A stretch of DNA of 64,000 nucleotides from Gammaproteobacteria bacterium (GTDB taxonomy: Bacteria > Pseudomonadota > Gammaproteobacteria > Pseudomonadales > Halieaceae). Shown one piece after another: positions 1 through 9,655 of the stretch (the first letter of the stretch is position 1; each line of letters begins with the position of its first letter). A program made the position numbers and the translations under genes. The stretch is from positions 288,567-352,566 of the forward strand of contig JAHEKX010000007.1 in NCBI GenBank assembly GCA_024644535.1. The letters run 5' to 3'. Under the pieces are notes generated by a model that saw only the letters and a list, made by a program, of their open reading frames with translations, did not search any database and had not been told where the DNA came from.

Positions 1-1190
1 TTCATATCACCATCACGACCATCTTCCAATTCCTTGCTGGCAAACATGAGCTCTCCACCTAGCATCAATCCCGGTGCTGGCAAATATTGCAGGTTTGCAT
101 GGAAAGACTGGTACTGTTTAGCCAGACCACCCGCTGCGGCGTAGTCAGCCATTGAAGGGTTATCCGCACTGGCGACAGACGCCGAAAATACACTTCGCCA
201 TTCGGGGTTCCAGTAGTGTTCATACGCCAAGGTCAGAGCTGTCTGGTCGATGGTCTCGATATCACCCTTCACGTTCAAATAACCGTCATTAAAGGCGTTC
301 AATCCTAAGTATCGGCCCAAAGCTGAACCGTGGTTCAACATGTATTTCAGGTTGTTTTTACCTTCGGTAACGACCTTTCCGGCCAAGCTCAAACCATATC
401 CCATGGCTTTATCGCTCTCTCCTTCCAGCGCTAAGGTACTGCGATCTTCATATCGCAACGTACGCATGACGCCCGCCAAAGAATAAGAATGGCCACCGTT
501 TCCGCCGTTGTAGCGAACCACAATGTCCGGCATGGCTTCTGCATCATCCAGACGTGTACCATTTAGGCTATTCAAGCGGGTTGCGGGGTTTTCTAGAGCA
601 AACTGATAATTACCGTTAGTCCAACGGATCATGGGTTGACGGTTAAACAGTGTGCCAACTGGACCAACAAAGTCCAACACACCAGGAAGGGCACCGACGT
701 TAAAGAAAGTTGACCACGTTTGCCCTGCAAAGTGCAGGTTAATCATTTGCCATGCTTGAGCCAAGGCTTTGAACTGTAGCGCAATGTATGGCACAACTGC
801 AGCAACAGCGACCACTGTCACGATTAATGCAAGGGACGGTCGCTTACCAAAACGAGCCGACAAATAATCGGCTAAGGATGTGACTCGCTGCTTCCGCCTT
901 GTGTCGACCATGCGTTTGAACAGCGGCCACGCCAGCAGCATCAGCAAAATTGGACCCATATAAATAGGCGCGTGCGCCCATGGGCTGGTATTCGCTGTAC
1001 CTACCGCTCCGTAAAACGTCCAAGAAGAGCAATACACTCCGAGCGAGAGCGCATAGACGAGCCCGCGCATGGTTTTACTAGACAATAGTGAACGACCAGC
1101 ATCAACTCGGCGGTCAGCCAGCCAGGCCACCAAAAACAACACGAACATGTAGGCAATTCCAAGAGTTGCCAACAGCGTTGGTGATATCAT
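1..1190 (-). CDS. Chimeric partial ORF (runs off left edge): N-terminal ~150 aa SSF/CbrA-type sensor-kinase transporter domain fused in frame to DcaP-like outer-membrane porin sequence
   Basis: Manual translation of the minus strand from ATG at 1190: MISPTLLATLGIAYMFVLFLVAWLADRR...YCSSWTFYGAVGTANTSPWAHAPIY...SLADYLSARFGKRPSLALIVTVVAVAAVVPYIALQFKALAQAWQMI then NLHFAGQTWSTFFNVGALPGVLDFVGPVGTLFNRQPMIRWTNGNYQFALENPATRLNSLNGTRLDDAEAMPDIVVRYNGG...; no stop to position 1. Not in the supplied ORF track because it has no stop in the window. Confidence 0.75.
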   Translation of the reverse strand, partial: MISPTLLATLGIAYMFVLFLVAWLADRRVDAGRSLLSSKTMRGLVYALSLGVYCSSWTFYGAVGTANTSPWAHAPIYMGPILLMLLAWPLFKRMVDTRRKQRVTSLADYLSARFGKRPSLALIVTVVAVAAVVPYIALQFKALAQAWQMINLHFAGQTWSTFFNVGALPGVLDFVGPVGTLFNRQPMIRWTNGNYQFALENPATRLNSLNGTRLDDAEAMPDIVVRYNGGNGGHSYSLAGVMRTLRYEDRSTLALEGESDKAMGYGLSLAGKVVTEGKNNLKYMLNHGSALGRYLGLNAFNDGYLNVKGDIETIDQTALTLAYEHYWNPEWRSVFSASVASADNPSMADYAAAGGLAKQYQSFHANLQYLPAPGLMLGGELMFASKELEDGRDGDM

Positions 1191-1250
1191 CGCTTCCCCT
1201 TTTTTATTTGGAAAGCATACCTCAGGAATTCTTGACTAGGAACTGCCGTT

Positions 1251-3080
1251 TCAGCTCAGGAGTACAAATGCGCACCACGCCAATGCATACGACAGCAGAC
1301 CATAACCGACCAAAAGTTGTAGCGGTAATTTAGCACTACCGCCCTCTCGGTATAGAGTTGCCAGTGTCGACACGCATTGTGCAGCAACCGCAAAGAACAC
1401 CAGTAAGGCCACACCGGACGCCAAAGGCATACCGCTGTCTTGCACCCGCGTTGCCAAGGACACAACGTTCTCGGTAGCATCTTCAATGCCGTACAAGGTA
1501 CCCAAGGTGCCGACAAATACTTCGCGTGCAACGAATGACGCCAAAATCGCAATGCCATACTTCCAATCTAACCCTAAGGGTTGGAACAAGGGCTCTATCA
1601 GACGGCCCACTGTGGCTAGATAGGACTGCGATAGATCTTGACCTTGATTGGGAAAATACCCCAAAAACCAGATCACCATGGTAATCCAAAAAATAACGGG
1701 ACCCGCTTTTTTAACGAAATACCCGGCTCGCTCGACTGCGCCCCTAAGAATAGATTGCCACGAAGGTATTCGATACGGAGGCATTTCCAGCACAAAAGGT
1801 GCATCTTGCGCTTTCTGGGGAGTAACGCGAGAAATTACGGCGGTTACCAGCAAGGCGGTCACAATACCAAACAAATAAATACCGAACATCGCTAGGCCCT
1901 GTAATCCTAAAAGACCACCCGCTATGGTTTCGTTGGGAATAAAAGCGGCGATCAAGAGTGCATATACCGGCAAACGGGCAGAGCATGGCATCAAGGGAAT
2001 AGCCATGTAAGTGAGCCAGCGCTTTCGTGGAGACTCAATCGTCCGCGCCGCATAAATTGCGGGAATAGCACAGGCCACACCGCTCAGCATAGGCACGAAA
2101 CTTTTACCTGTAAGCCCAAAGGCATTAAGAGGCCGATGGCAAATAACCGCAGCCCGGGCTAAGTAACCCGAATCTTCCAAAGTCCCGACCACTAAAGTAA
2201 GTACAAAAATCTGTGGCACAAACACCAAAAATGCACCCACCCCACCAAAAATCGCATCGCGGACGAAATCGGCGGCAATGTCGTTACTAATAAAGGGGAC
2301 TACTACCTCGGCGGACCATCCTAGCAAACTCTCGACGGCATCCATCATTGGCGACGCCCAAGTAAATATCGCTTGGAATAGTGAGAACATGATAACGAAA
2401 AACGCAGCTCCGCCAGTGACAGAATGTAGGAAGAAGTCGTCTAAGCGGCTGTGGCTTTTAAGTAACAAATCGCCCTTCGGGCCATAGGCATGAGCAAGCT
2501 GCTCTGCCCTATTGCGCTCCCATCCCTCGTCGCGAGCCAATAGTTTTGGATCCGGCTTAGGAACGCTTGTATTATTAGCGGACAGCACCTCCTGTAAGCG
2601 CTCTATCCCGCAGCCAGACTTAGCGGATAATCCGATCACTGGCGCACCCAATTCACGCCCCAACCCGTCGATATCCAGTGTGAGCTGGTGCTTATCTAGA
2701 ATGTCGATCATATTGCACGCTACAACAAAAGGCAGGCCAGCGGCAATACAGGCTTCGCGCACCTGCAAAGCAAAAAACAGTCCTTTTTCTAAACGGGTAG
2801 CGTCAAGAACGCAGAGTACCGATTTGGTCTGCTCGCTAGTCTTTATTGCCTGTTGAAATGCCCTTACCGCAACTTCTTCCTCGCCTGAAATCGTGTGCAA
2901 AGAATAGACGCCGGGGAAATCGACCAACTGCAAGCTGGGATCAAAGCTGGCAACGCCAGCGTGAGTACTGACAGTGACACCAGGGAAATTGGCCACTTTT
3001 TGCTTCAAGCCGGTCAAGCGGTTAAACAGTAGAGTTTTACCTGAATTAGGGCTACCAACCACTAATACATCTTTCATCAC
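1251..3080 (-). CDS. feoB: Ferrous iron transport protein B
   Basis: 609 aa; G-protein motif GSPNSGKTLLFNRLTG, NFPGVTV, DFPGVYSL; polytopic C-terminus; adjacent to feoA. Confidence 0.95.
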   Translation of the reverse strand: MMKDVLVVGSPNSGKTLLFNRLTGLKQKVANFPGVTVSTHAGVASFDPSLQLVDFPGVYSLHTISGEEEVAVRAFQQAIKTSEQTKSVLCVLDATRLEKGLFFALQVREACIAAGLPFVVACNMIDILDKHQLTLDIDGLGRELGAPVIGLSAKSGCGIERLQEVLSANNTSVPKPDPKLLARDEGWERNRAEQLAHAYGPKGDLLLKSHSRLDDFFLHSVTGGAAFFVIMFSLFQAIFTWASPMMDAVESLLGWSAEVVVPFISNDIAADFVRDAIFGGVGAFLVFVPQIFVLTLVVGTLEDSGYLARAAVICHRPLNAFGLTGKSFVPMLSGVACAIPAIYAARTIESPRKRWLTYMAIPLMPCSARLPVYALLIAAFIPNETIAGGLLGLQGLAMFGIYLFGIVTALLVTAVISRVTPQKAQDAPFVLEMPPYRIPSWQSILRGAVERAGYFVKKAGPVIFWITMVIWFLGYFPNQGQDLSQSYLATVGRLIEPLFQPLGLDWKYGIAILASFVAREVFVGTLGTLYGIEDATENVVSLATRVQDSGMPLASGVALLVFFAVAAQCVSTLATLYREGGSAKLPLQLLVGYGLLSYALAWCAFVLLS

Positions 3081-3325
3081 GCTAGGCTCTCTGCGTAAAT
3101 TTCGCGGGCAACTAGCTTGTCTAAAGAGTACACGGCATTGTCGACACGAAACAGCTTCGGTGCACCCAAACTCGGCGCTGCTGTACAGATCACTTTTGCT
3201 CCTGGGCGAAAACCAAGCTCTTGGAGCCGACGGCGATAATTTTCAGCGATCGCGTCGGAATACCGCGAAATAAGTGCGGTATCACCCCGTTGCAACTGCC
3301 ACAGTGAAAGGGCTTTTTGATCCAA
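3077..3325 (-). CDS. feoA: Ferrous iron transport protein A
   Basis: 82 aa SH3-like FeoA (RRRLQELGFRPGAKV); 4-bp overlap with feoB. Confidence 0.9.
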   Translation of the reverse strand: MDQKALSLWQLQRGDTALISRYSDAIAENYRRRLQELGFRPGAKVICTAAPSLGAPKLFRVDNAVYSLDKLVAREIYAESLA

Positions 3326-3378
3326 GCTAAACCTCGATACGGCTCAAAACAAAGGCCGACACATTAACAGATTTAAAT

Positions 3379-3403
3379 GCAAATGGTAATACTTATCATT
3401 TGC
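3379..3403. promoter_or_regulatory. Fur box upstream of feoAB
   Basis: GCAAATGGTAA-TAC-TTATCATTTGC, 11-bp arms with one mismatch; core TGGTAAT-A-CTTATCA close to the 7-1-7 Fur motif TGATAAT-N-ATTATCA; 54 bp upstream of feoA start. Confidence 0.85.
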
Positions 3404-3432
3404 AAAAACCAACCCCCCGATCCCGGTACAGC

Positions 3433-4485
3433 CTAAACGCGGCCTGATCTTTTCACCGCATCGGCCAAAAGCTCTAGCGCGCACTCGGTATCTTCCCAAC
3501 CAATGCAGGCATCCGTAATGCTTTGACCATAAGTTAAGGCTTGCGTATCGATAACCTCTTGACGTCCTGCCACGATATTACTTTCGATCATTACTCCGAA
3601 AATACTGCGACTCCCACGAGCTACTTGTGTTGCGATGTCGCTAATAACATCCATCTGGCGAGCTGGATTCTTTCTGGAGTTAGCGTGACTGGCGTCGATC
3701 ATTATACGCTGGGGCAAGCCGGCTTTGACAAGCATCGCGGCGGTATCATCAACAGCGAACATGTCGTAGTTCGGGTGCTTGCCACCGCGTAAAATCACGT
3801 GGCAGTCCTCGTTGCCCACTGTTTGAAAAATCGCAGAGTGACCCTGCTTAGTGACCGACAGAAAGTGATGCGGATTGGATGCCGATTTAATTGCATCGAT
3901 GGCCACTTGAATATCGCCATCCGTGGCGTTCTTAAAACCGACAGGACACGACAAGCCCGACGCCAATTCGCGGTGCGTTTGGCTTTCGGTAGTGCGTGCA
4001 CCGATTGCGCCCCACGACACCAAATCGGCAATGTACTGAGGGCTGATCAAATCTAAATACTCAGTCCCGGCGGGCAACCCAAGTTCGGCCAAATCCGCTA
4101 GTAATCGTCGCGCCAAGCCTAAGCCCTTATTTATTTTGAAGGTATTGTTCAGATCTGGATCGTTAATAAGCCCTTTCCAACCTACGATCGTTCGAGGCTT
4201 TTCAAAATAGACTCGCATGACGACCTCAAGCTCGTTGGCGTAACGTTTACGCAACGCAAACAATCGGCTGGCATAGTCCATAGCCGCCGCAGGGTCATGA
4301 ATCGAACAGGGTCCCACGATAACGACTAAACGAGGATCATCGTCAGTCAGTACATTATGAATAGCGGAACGAGCCCGCGAAACGGTGTACACAGCGGCTT
4401 CACTTGCGGGAATTTCGGCCAGCAGCCTTTCCGGTGCGATCAATTCTATGGTTTTGTTGATCCGGGTATCGTCTGTCGTACTCAT
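3433..4485 (-). CDS. 3-deoxy-7-phosphoheptulonate (DAHP) synthase, class I
   Basis: 350 aa; VVIVGPCSIHDPAAAMDYA, KPRTIVGWKGLINDP, GTEYLDLISPQYIADLVSWGAIGARTTESQTHRELASG. Confidence 0.95.
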   Translation of the reverse strand: MSTTDDTRINKTIELIAPERLLAEIPASEAAVYTVSRARSAIHNVLTDDDPRLVVIVGPCSIHDPAAAMDYASRLFALRKRYANELEVVMRVYFEKPRTIVGWKGLINDPDLNNTFKINKGLGLARRLLADLAELGLPAGTEYLDLISPQYIADLVSWGAIGARTTESQTHRELASGLSCPVGFKNATDGDIQVAIDAIKSASNPHHFLSVTKQGHSAIFQTVGNEDCHVILRGGKHPNYDMFAVDDTAAMLVKAGLPQRIMIDASHANSRKNPARQMDVISDIATQVARGSRSIFGVMIESNIVAGRQEVIDTQALTYGQSITDACIGWEDTECALELLADAVKRSGRV

Positions 4486-4517
4486 TGAGCTACTGCCTCT
4501 TACTGTTACTGACCACT

Positions 4518-5036
4518 TCAGTCCGTGGCCCTGATTAAATTATCTAGCAAACCCTCTGGTAGCAGGGGTTCCGTCATCTCTCCGATGACATTGCTAACAA
4601 CCAAATGCGAAGCCATCCATGTGTGTAAACACCGAATGCGATCGTCAGCTTCAATGCCTCCAATCCCGCGTGATTCAAACACCTGTGCAAAAGCTGAGGT
4701 CTCGACTTCTGCTGTTTGCGCCGGTGTCCATAGAGCGCGACGGAGGGTTTGATGTGCACGATGGTCTGCCGCCATTCGCGCCCCCAGAGCTGGGTCAGCA
4801 TCGACTTGGGCCTGCAAACTCGCTATGGCTCCGCCCGCCTCAAGTCGATCCAGTGCTAAATTCAGATCTGGATCGGTCAGCCAAAACGTCGTTGGAAATG
4901 GCTTTTTGCGCACAATCGGGGCTACCTGAATAACCGCCGGCCGGTTGGCACGCCAAACTATTACTGCGTGTAAACCCTGCGGAGCACGGCCTAGCTGCTC
5001 GGCAACAATAGCTTCTATGTCTGTTCCCAGGCTCAC
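4518..5036 (-). CDS. DUF501 family protein
   Basis: 172 aa; N-terminal APIVRKKPFPTTFWLTDP and C-terminal RCLHTWMASHLV typical of DUF501. Confidence 0.8.
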   Translation of the reverse strand: MSLGTDIEAIVAEQLGRAPQGLHAVIVWRANRPAVIQVAPIVRKKPFPTTFWLTDPDLNLALDRLEAGGAIASLQAQVDADPALGARMAADHRAHQTLRRALWTPAQTAEVETSAFAQVFESRGIGGIEADDRIRCLHTWMASHLVVSNVIGEMTEPLLPEGLLDNLIRATD

Positions 5037-5169
5037 AGTAAACGACGCCTTACCTGTGGTAAAAGGGCGCTAGCATAGCAGATACATCGACTGCGGGCAG
5101 TGATTTAGATCATATTTACGTAAGCTAACGCGAGTCGTTAGAATTGACAGCGAGTCATCAACCCCCTAC

Positions 5170-5345
5170 TCTGCACGGGTTCTTGGTGCCTACCGCCCGA
5201 TGAGTGGCTGGGTAGGTTAAAAGGGAAGACTGGTGAAAAGACCAGCGCTGCCCCCGCAACGGTAATCAGCCTTAGCTGTAAGCCCGATACCTGCCAGAAC
5301 AGCAACCGATGGAGCGGAGGGCTTACCATCAGGGTTTCTCGCTGA
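5170..5345 (+). ncRNA. Cobalamin (adenosylcobalamin) riboswitch
   Basis: aaaagggaagactggtgaaaagaccagcgctgcccccgcaacggtaa ... B12-box agcccgatacctgcc at 5281-5295, directly upstream of a BtuB-type receptor; exact ends approximate. Confidence 0.9.
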
Positions 5346-5406
5346 CACCGATTAGGCCTATGACCCCTCCTTCAATCGCCTTACACTTTGGGATTGGGGA
5401 CACTGT

Positions 5407-7257
5407 ATGTTTATCAAAAAAGGCGCAGCTAGCGTCTTGCTTCTAGTAAGCCTTAACGCACTGGCGACCAGTAACAGTGCACTCGAAGAAATCGTGATTA
5501 CCAGTTCACGGGTACCCGAGCCTTGGAGTGAAATCGCGACCGCAATAACCAAGCTGTCGAGGGAGGATCTAGATCACTACGGCAACTTGTCGCTAGTCGA
5601 TATCCTGCAACATCAACCCTCGATGTCGGTGACACATACGGGCGGCATGGGTAAGGCGGCTACGGTGCGTATTCGAGGTGAGGAAGGGTATCGAACTTTG
5701 GTGGTACTTGACGGTATACCTTTGACCGACACCACGGGCACACAACACAGTCCTCGCTTGGAACATTTAACGACGCAGAGCGTGACGTCGGTCGAAATTT
5801 TGCGCGGCCCACAGGGGCTCATGTACGGAGCCGATGCTGGAGGCATTATTTTCCTGAGCTCTACACCCGACCAAAGAGGTTGGAGCAACGCGGTGGCATT
5901 AGAAACCGGACGCTACAATCAGCAATCAGTCTTTCTAAAAAGCGCCATCAGCGGTGAACAAGGTTACCTGCAAGTCAGCTGGCAAAACAGCTCGTTAGAC
6001 GGCTTTAACGCATTAACTGCCGACAACACCACAAAAGATGCAGACGGATACGACAATGACACCAAACATATCAGTGGCGCCTGGCAAGTCACCCAAGATC
6101 TGCAGCTGAGCGCTGTGCATCGGGCCACCTCTGCGACCAACGAGTACGATGGTTGCTACAACGCCAACTTCCAAGTTACGCACGTATGCACCGACCAATA
6201 TGACAACAGTGCTAGCCAGATTGCCGCAACCTTTGCTGGCGACAAAGCACTGCATCAAATCAGTTACAGCTTAACTCAAACCGAAAAAGCTTTTTACAGT
6301 GATAAGATCTTTTCGTTTGGCGCTGAAGGCAAGTTAAGATCGCTGGCTTGGGCCAGTAAATTAGACCTTAATGACTACATTCACGCAGTTGTAGGTGCCG
6401 ATGCAGATCGCGCAGAACTCAATGATGGTAGCATCATACGCAAGCGCGATCAGCTTGGGCTATTCACCGAAATCAAGTGGGCGCCTCGTAAGTCCCTGAC
6501 TTTAGCCGTCGGTGCTCGCACCGACGACAATGACGATTTCGGACGTCACAACTCGCTTCGCCTAACAGGCGTCGCCGTACAAACATTGAACGATAGCACC
6601 TTAAAATATAAAGCCAGCTACGGCACCGGATTCAGAGCCCCAAGCCTGTACGAGGTCGCCTACAACGCTGGTCCTTTCGCGTATGGCTCAGCTGCCAGTA
6701 CTCGGCTTAAAGAGGAGCAAAGCGCAGGCTTTGACATCGGCATTGAATGGCTTGTCCAGACCGACCTTCACCTTCAGGTAACCTATTTTCGACAGACTGT
6801 AGAAGACGAGATTTTCTTCGACTTGGAAGCATATACGGGTTATTTACAGGACCAAGGCGAAGCCTTGGTCTCAGGTCTTGAATTAAGTGCCGACTGGCAG
6901 GTCAAGACTGGCCTATCAATCGCTGCCAATGCGACAATCATGGACAGTGAACGCCCCGATGGTGCCGCACGAATTTATCGGCCCGACAATCAGGCGTCAC
7001 TATCAGTCCGCTACAGCGATCCAGACCAAAGATTCTCTGGCCAGGTAGTCCTGCAGCACCGCGGAGATTCGCGCGGCATAGTGAATCAAACGATCGACGG
7101 GTATACTGCACTAAGCTTCAAGTTACAGTACGCATTGACACCTGATCTTAGGCCGTATCTTCGGGTCGAAAATGCATTTGACGCAGATACCCGTGAAATC
7201 CCAAGTTACTGCGCCAGTCGCGCGGCAATTTATGCCGGCATGTCCTATCAGTTTTAG
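5407..7257 (+). CDS. btuB: TonB-dependent vitamin B12 receptor
   Basis: 616 aa; signal peptide, TonB box-like EEIVITSSR, plug domain, C-terminal F; downstream of cobalamin riboswitch and upstream of B12 genes. Confidence 0.9.
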   Translation: MFIKKGAASVLLLVSLNALATSNSALEEIVITSSRVPEPWSEIATAITKLSREDLDHYGNLSLVDILQHQPSMSVTHTGGMGKAATVRIRGEEGYRTLVVLDGIPLTDTTGTQHSPRLEHLTTQSVTSVEILRGPQGLMYGADAGGIIFLSSTPDQRGWSNAVALETGRYNQQSVFLKSAISGEQGYLQVSWQNSSLDGFNALTADNTTKDADGYDNDTKHISGAWQVTQDLQLSAVHRATSATNEYDGCYNANFQVTHVCTDQYDNSASQIAATFAGDKALHQISYSLTQTEKAFYSDKIFSFGAEGKLRSLAWASKLDLNDYIHAVVGADADRAELNDGSIIRKRDQLGLFTEIKWAPRKSLTLAVGARTDDNDDFGRHNSLRLTGVAVQTLNDSTLKYKASYGTGFRAPSLYEVAYNAGPFAYGSAASTRLKEEQSAGFDIGIEWLVQTDLHLQVTYFRQTVEDEIFFDLEAYTGYLQDQGEALVSGLELSADWQVKTGLSIAANATIMDSERPDGAARIYRPDNQASLSVRYSDPDQRFSGQVVLQHRGDSRGIVNQTIDGYTALSFKLQYALTPDLRPYLRVENAFDADTREIPSYCASRAAIYAGMSYQF

Positions 7258-7265
7258 AGGTCCGT

Positions 7266-7871
7266 ATGTCCGAAAAACGCGAACAAAAGCACAAAAAAGC
7301 CATGCAAAAACAAAAGGCATCGGTCGACGCGAGTATTGCGCAAGCCACCCAGGAACGCGGCGTCGCATTGCTGTTAACCGGTGACGGCAAAGGCAAATCA
7401 AGCTCGGCCTTTGGCATGGTTATGCGAGCACTAGGCTACGACCAAAAAGTAGGTGTTGTGCAGTTTATCAAGGGTGTCATTTTGTCAGGAGAGGAGATGT
7501 ACCTGCGCAAATACTGCCCCCAGGTCGAATTTTATCAAATGGGCACAGGATTTACCTGGGACACCCAAGACCGAAGTGGTGACATTGCGGCTGCTGAAAA
7601 AACCTGGGAAGTAGCAAAAGCAATGCTAAACAATCCAGAACTCGATCTCGTCATCTTAGACGAACTAACCTACATGCTCTCGTTTGACTACTTAGATCAA
7701 AACGAAGTGTTAGAGGTCATCTCTCAACGCCCCTTTGAGCAGAGCGTAGTGGTGACGGGCCGCGGTGGAGGGAAGGCCTTGCAGGAGATTATGGATACCG
7801 TATCCGACGTCAAAGAGATCAAGCATGCCTACACGGCTGGGATCAAGGCTCGACACGGTGTGGATTACTAA
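7266..7871 (+). CDS. cobO: Cob(I)yrinic acid a,c-diamide adenosyltransferase
   Basis: 201 aa; LLLTGDGKGKSSSAFGMVMRALGY, DLVILDELTYML, VVVTGRG. Confidence 0.95.
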   Translation: MSEKREQKHKKAMQKQKASVDASIAQATQERGVALLLTGDGKGKSSSAFGMVMRALGYDQKVGVVQFIKGVILSGEEMYLRKYCPQVEFYQMGTGFTWDTQDRSGDIAAAEKTWEVAKAMLNNPELDLVILDELTYMLSFDYLDQNEVLEVISQRPFEQSVVVTGRGGGKALQEIMDTVSDVKEIKHAYTAGIKARHGVDY

Positions 7872-8871
7872 ACAGACTCAGCCCGCAACGCTGCTGATAC
7901 TTTTGACACTCTTGCTTATCGCCTCTATCGGGGCCTTGCTAACGGGCACTTTTGACGTCGATATTAACGCCCTGTTCGACACTGCTGAACCGAAACATAA
8001 CAACGCTTGGATCATTGTGGTTGATTTACGGCTGCCGAGAGTTCTGCTGGCCGGACTTGTTGGCGCCATATTGGCGATAGGCGGTGTGGTTATGCAGGCG
8101 TTATTCCGCAACCCCTTAGCCGACCCTTCTCTGATAGGAGTTACCGCCGGCGCCTCGTTAGGTGCAAGCCTTGCAATTGTTCTGTTCAGCGCCACAGGGG
8201 TGGGCATTATGTCCTTAACGACGGTCAGTATCGGAGCCTTTGCCGGCGGCCTGGCCGCCACTTATTTGGTGTATCGACTCGCGAAGAGAGGCGGTGAGTT
8301 TTCCGTAAGCACTATGCTACTAGCAGGTATCGCCGTTACAGCACTGGCCGGCAGTGTAGGTAACTTGATGGACTTTTTCGCCGACAACGCCGCCTTGCGA
8401 CAGATATCTCTCTGGCGCATGGGAGGCCTCGATTCAGCGAATTTTGAGCGCGTAGCGGTTGTTACCGGGCCGGCTGTGGTTCTACTGGCAGCAGCCATTC
8501 ACCACCGCAAAGCACTTAACGTTATGTTGCTTGGGGACTCGCAGGCACGTTATTTGGGTATAAACGTCACAAGAGTTCGCACCGGGCTGATTATTGCGGT
8601 GGCGATAGCGGTTTCCACTTCTGTTGCAATGGGAGGCACCATCGCCTTTATAGGGCTAATTATTCCCCACATGGCACGCCTCTTGTTTGGACCAAGTCAC
8701 AGACGACTCATCCCTGCCTCGGCGTTATTGGGCGCTTGTCTACTTATCTGTGCCGATACAATTGCCCGAACGATATTAACGCCCGTGGAATTGCCTGCAG
8801 GTATTATCACGGCCTTACTTGGCGTACCGTTCTTTTTATACTTGCTAAATCGCGGTGCCAAGTATGTTTAA
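7858..8871 (+). CDS. btuC: FecCD-family ABC permease (cobalamin import)
   Basis: Polytopic BtuC-like protein (RLPRVLLAGLVGAILAIGGVVMQALFRNPLADPSLIGVTAGASLGA); track ORF starts at 7765 inside cobO, a GTG at 7858 is a more plausible start. Confidence 0.85.
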   Translation: MWITKQTQPATLLILLTLLLIASIGALLTGTFDVDINALFDTAEPKHNNAWIIVVDLRLPRVLLAGLVGAILAIGGVVMQALFRNPLADPSLIGVTAGASLGASLAIVLFSATGVGIMSLTTVSIGAFAGGLAATYLVYRLAKRGGEFSVSTMLLAGIAVTALAGSVGNLMDFFADNAALRQISLWRMGGLDSANFERVAVVTGPAVVLLAAAIHHRKALNVMLLGDSQARYLGINVTRVRTGLIIAVAIAVSTSVAMGGTIAFIGLIIPHMARLLFGPSHRRLIPASALLGACLLICADTIARTILTPVELPAGIITALLGVPFFLYLLNRGAKYV

Positions 8872-9655
8872 GCCATCGGTCATTTCAGCGCGTGAAATTA
8901 GCGTGAACATTGGCGAGCAAACTCGCATACAGACGCTATCAGTTAATCTATACGCTGGAGAGATTCTTGGCTTGATGGGGCCTAATGGTGCTGGAAAGAC
9001 AACCCTACTTAGGGCTCTAACCGGCGATCTAGAGCCAGCAACTGGCCTTATTAAATTACAAGGCAAAGCACTGCTCGACTGGCCCTTAGAAGCTCGTGCC
9101 AAAATCGTTGGCGTCATGCCTCAGCACACCCGGCTTGATTTCGATTTCAGTGTGAGGGACGTTGTCGCCATGGGACGAGCTCCTCACACTACAGGCCGTA
9201 TATTCGATCGCGAATGTATCAAACAAGTGCTTGATGTTTGTGGGTTAAACGAACTGGCTGAACAGCCCTACACTCAACTCTCGGGAGGCGAACAGCAACG
9301 TTGCCACTTGGCGCGCTGTCTGGTTCAAATCGAGCAAAGCACGCCGTCATTGGATGGTTGTGCTCTGCTGCTGGATGAGCCTTTTAACAGCATCGACATT
9401 GGCTACATCGAAAAGATTAAATGCTATTTACGAACCCTAGCCCAACGCGGTTTGACTATTGTTATTAGTTTGCACGACGTCAATTTACTTGCTCAATTGA
9501 GTGATCAAATTTTGGTCCTACACCAAGGACATTGCGTGGCACACGCCAGCCCAGCAGAAGTAATGAACCCAGCTCTATTCACAAAAGTATTTGGCGTTTC
9601 AGTGGAAGTCATATCGCATCCGACAAGCAATACACCGTGGGCTATTCCTTTATGA
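8855..9655 (+). CDS. btuD: ABC transporter ATP-binding protein (cobalamin/haem-type)
   Basis: Walker A GPNGAGKTTLLRALTG; LSGGEQQRCHLARCLVQ; LLLDEPFNSID. Confidence 0.85.
   Translation: MPSMFKPSVISAREISVNIGEQTRIQTLSVNLYAGEILGLMGPNGAGKTTLLRALTGDLEPATGLIKLQGKALLDWPLEARAKIVGVMPQHTRLDFDFSVRDVVAMGRAPHTTGRIFDRECIKQVLDVCGLNELAEQPYTQLSGGEQQRCHLARCLVQIEQSTPSLDGCALLLDEPFNSIDIGYIEKIKCYLRTLAQRGLTIVISLHDVNLLAQLSDQILVLHQGHCVAHASPAEVMNPALFTKVFGVSVEVISHPTSNTPWAIPL

Noticed and set aside
1256-1558. Small minus-strand ORFs (100 aa, 68 aa) inside feoB
   Set aside because: Alternative-frame ORFs within feoB, no family resemblance.
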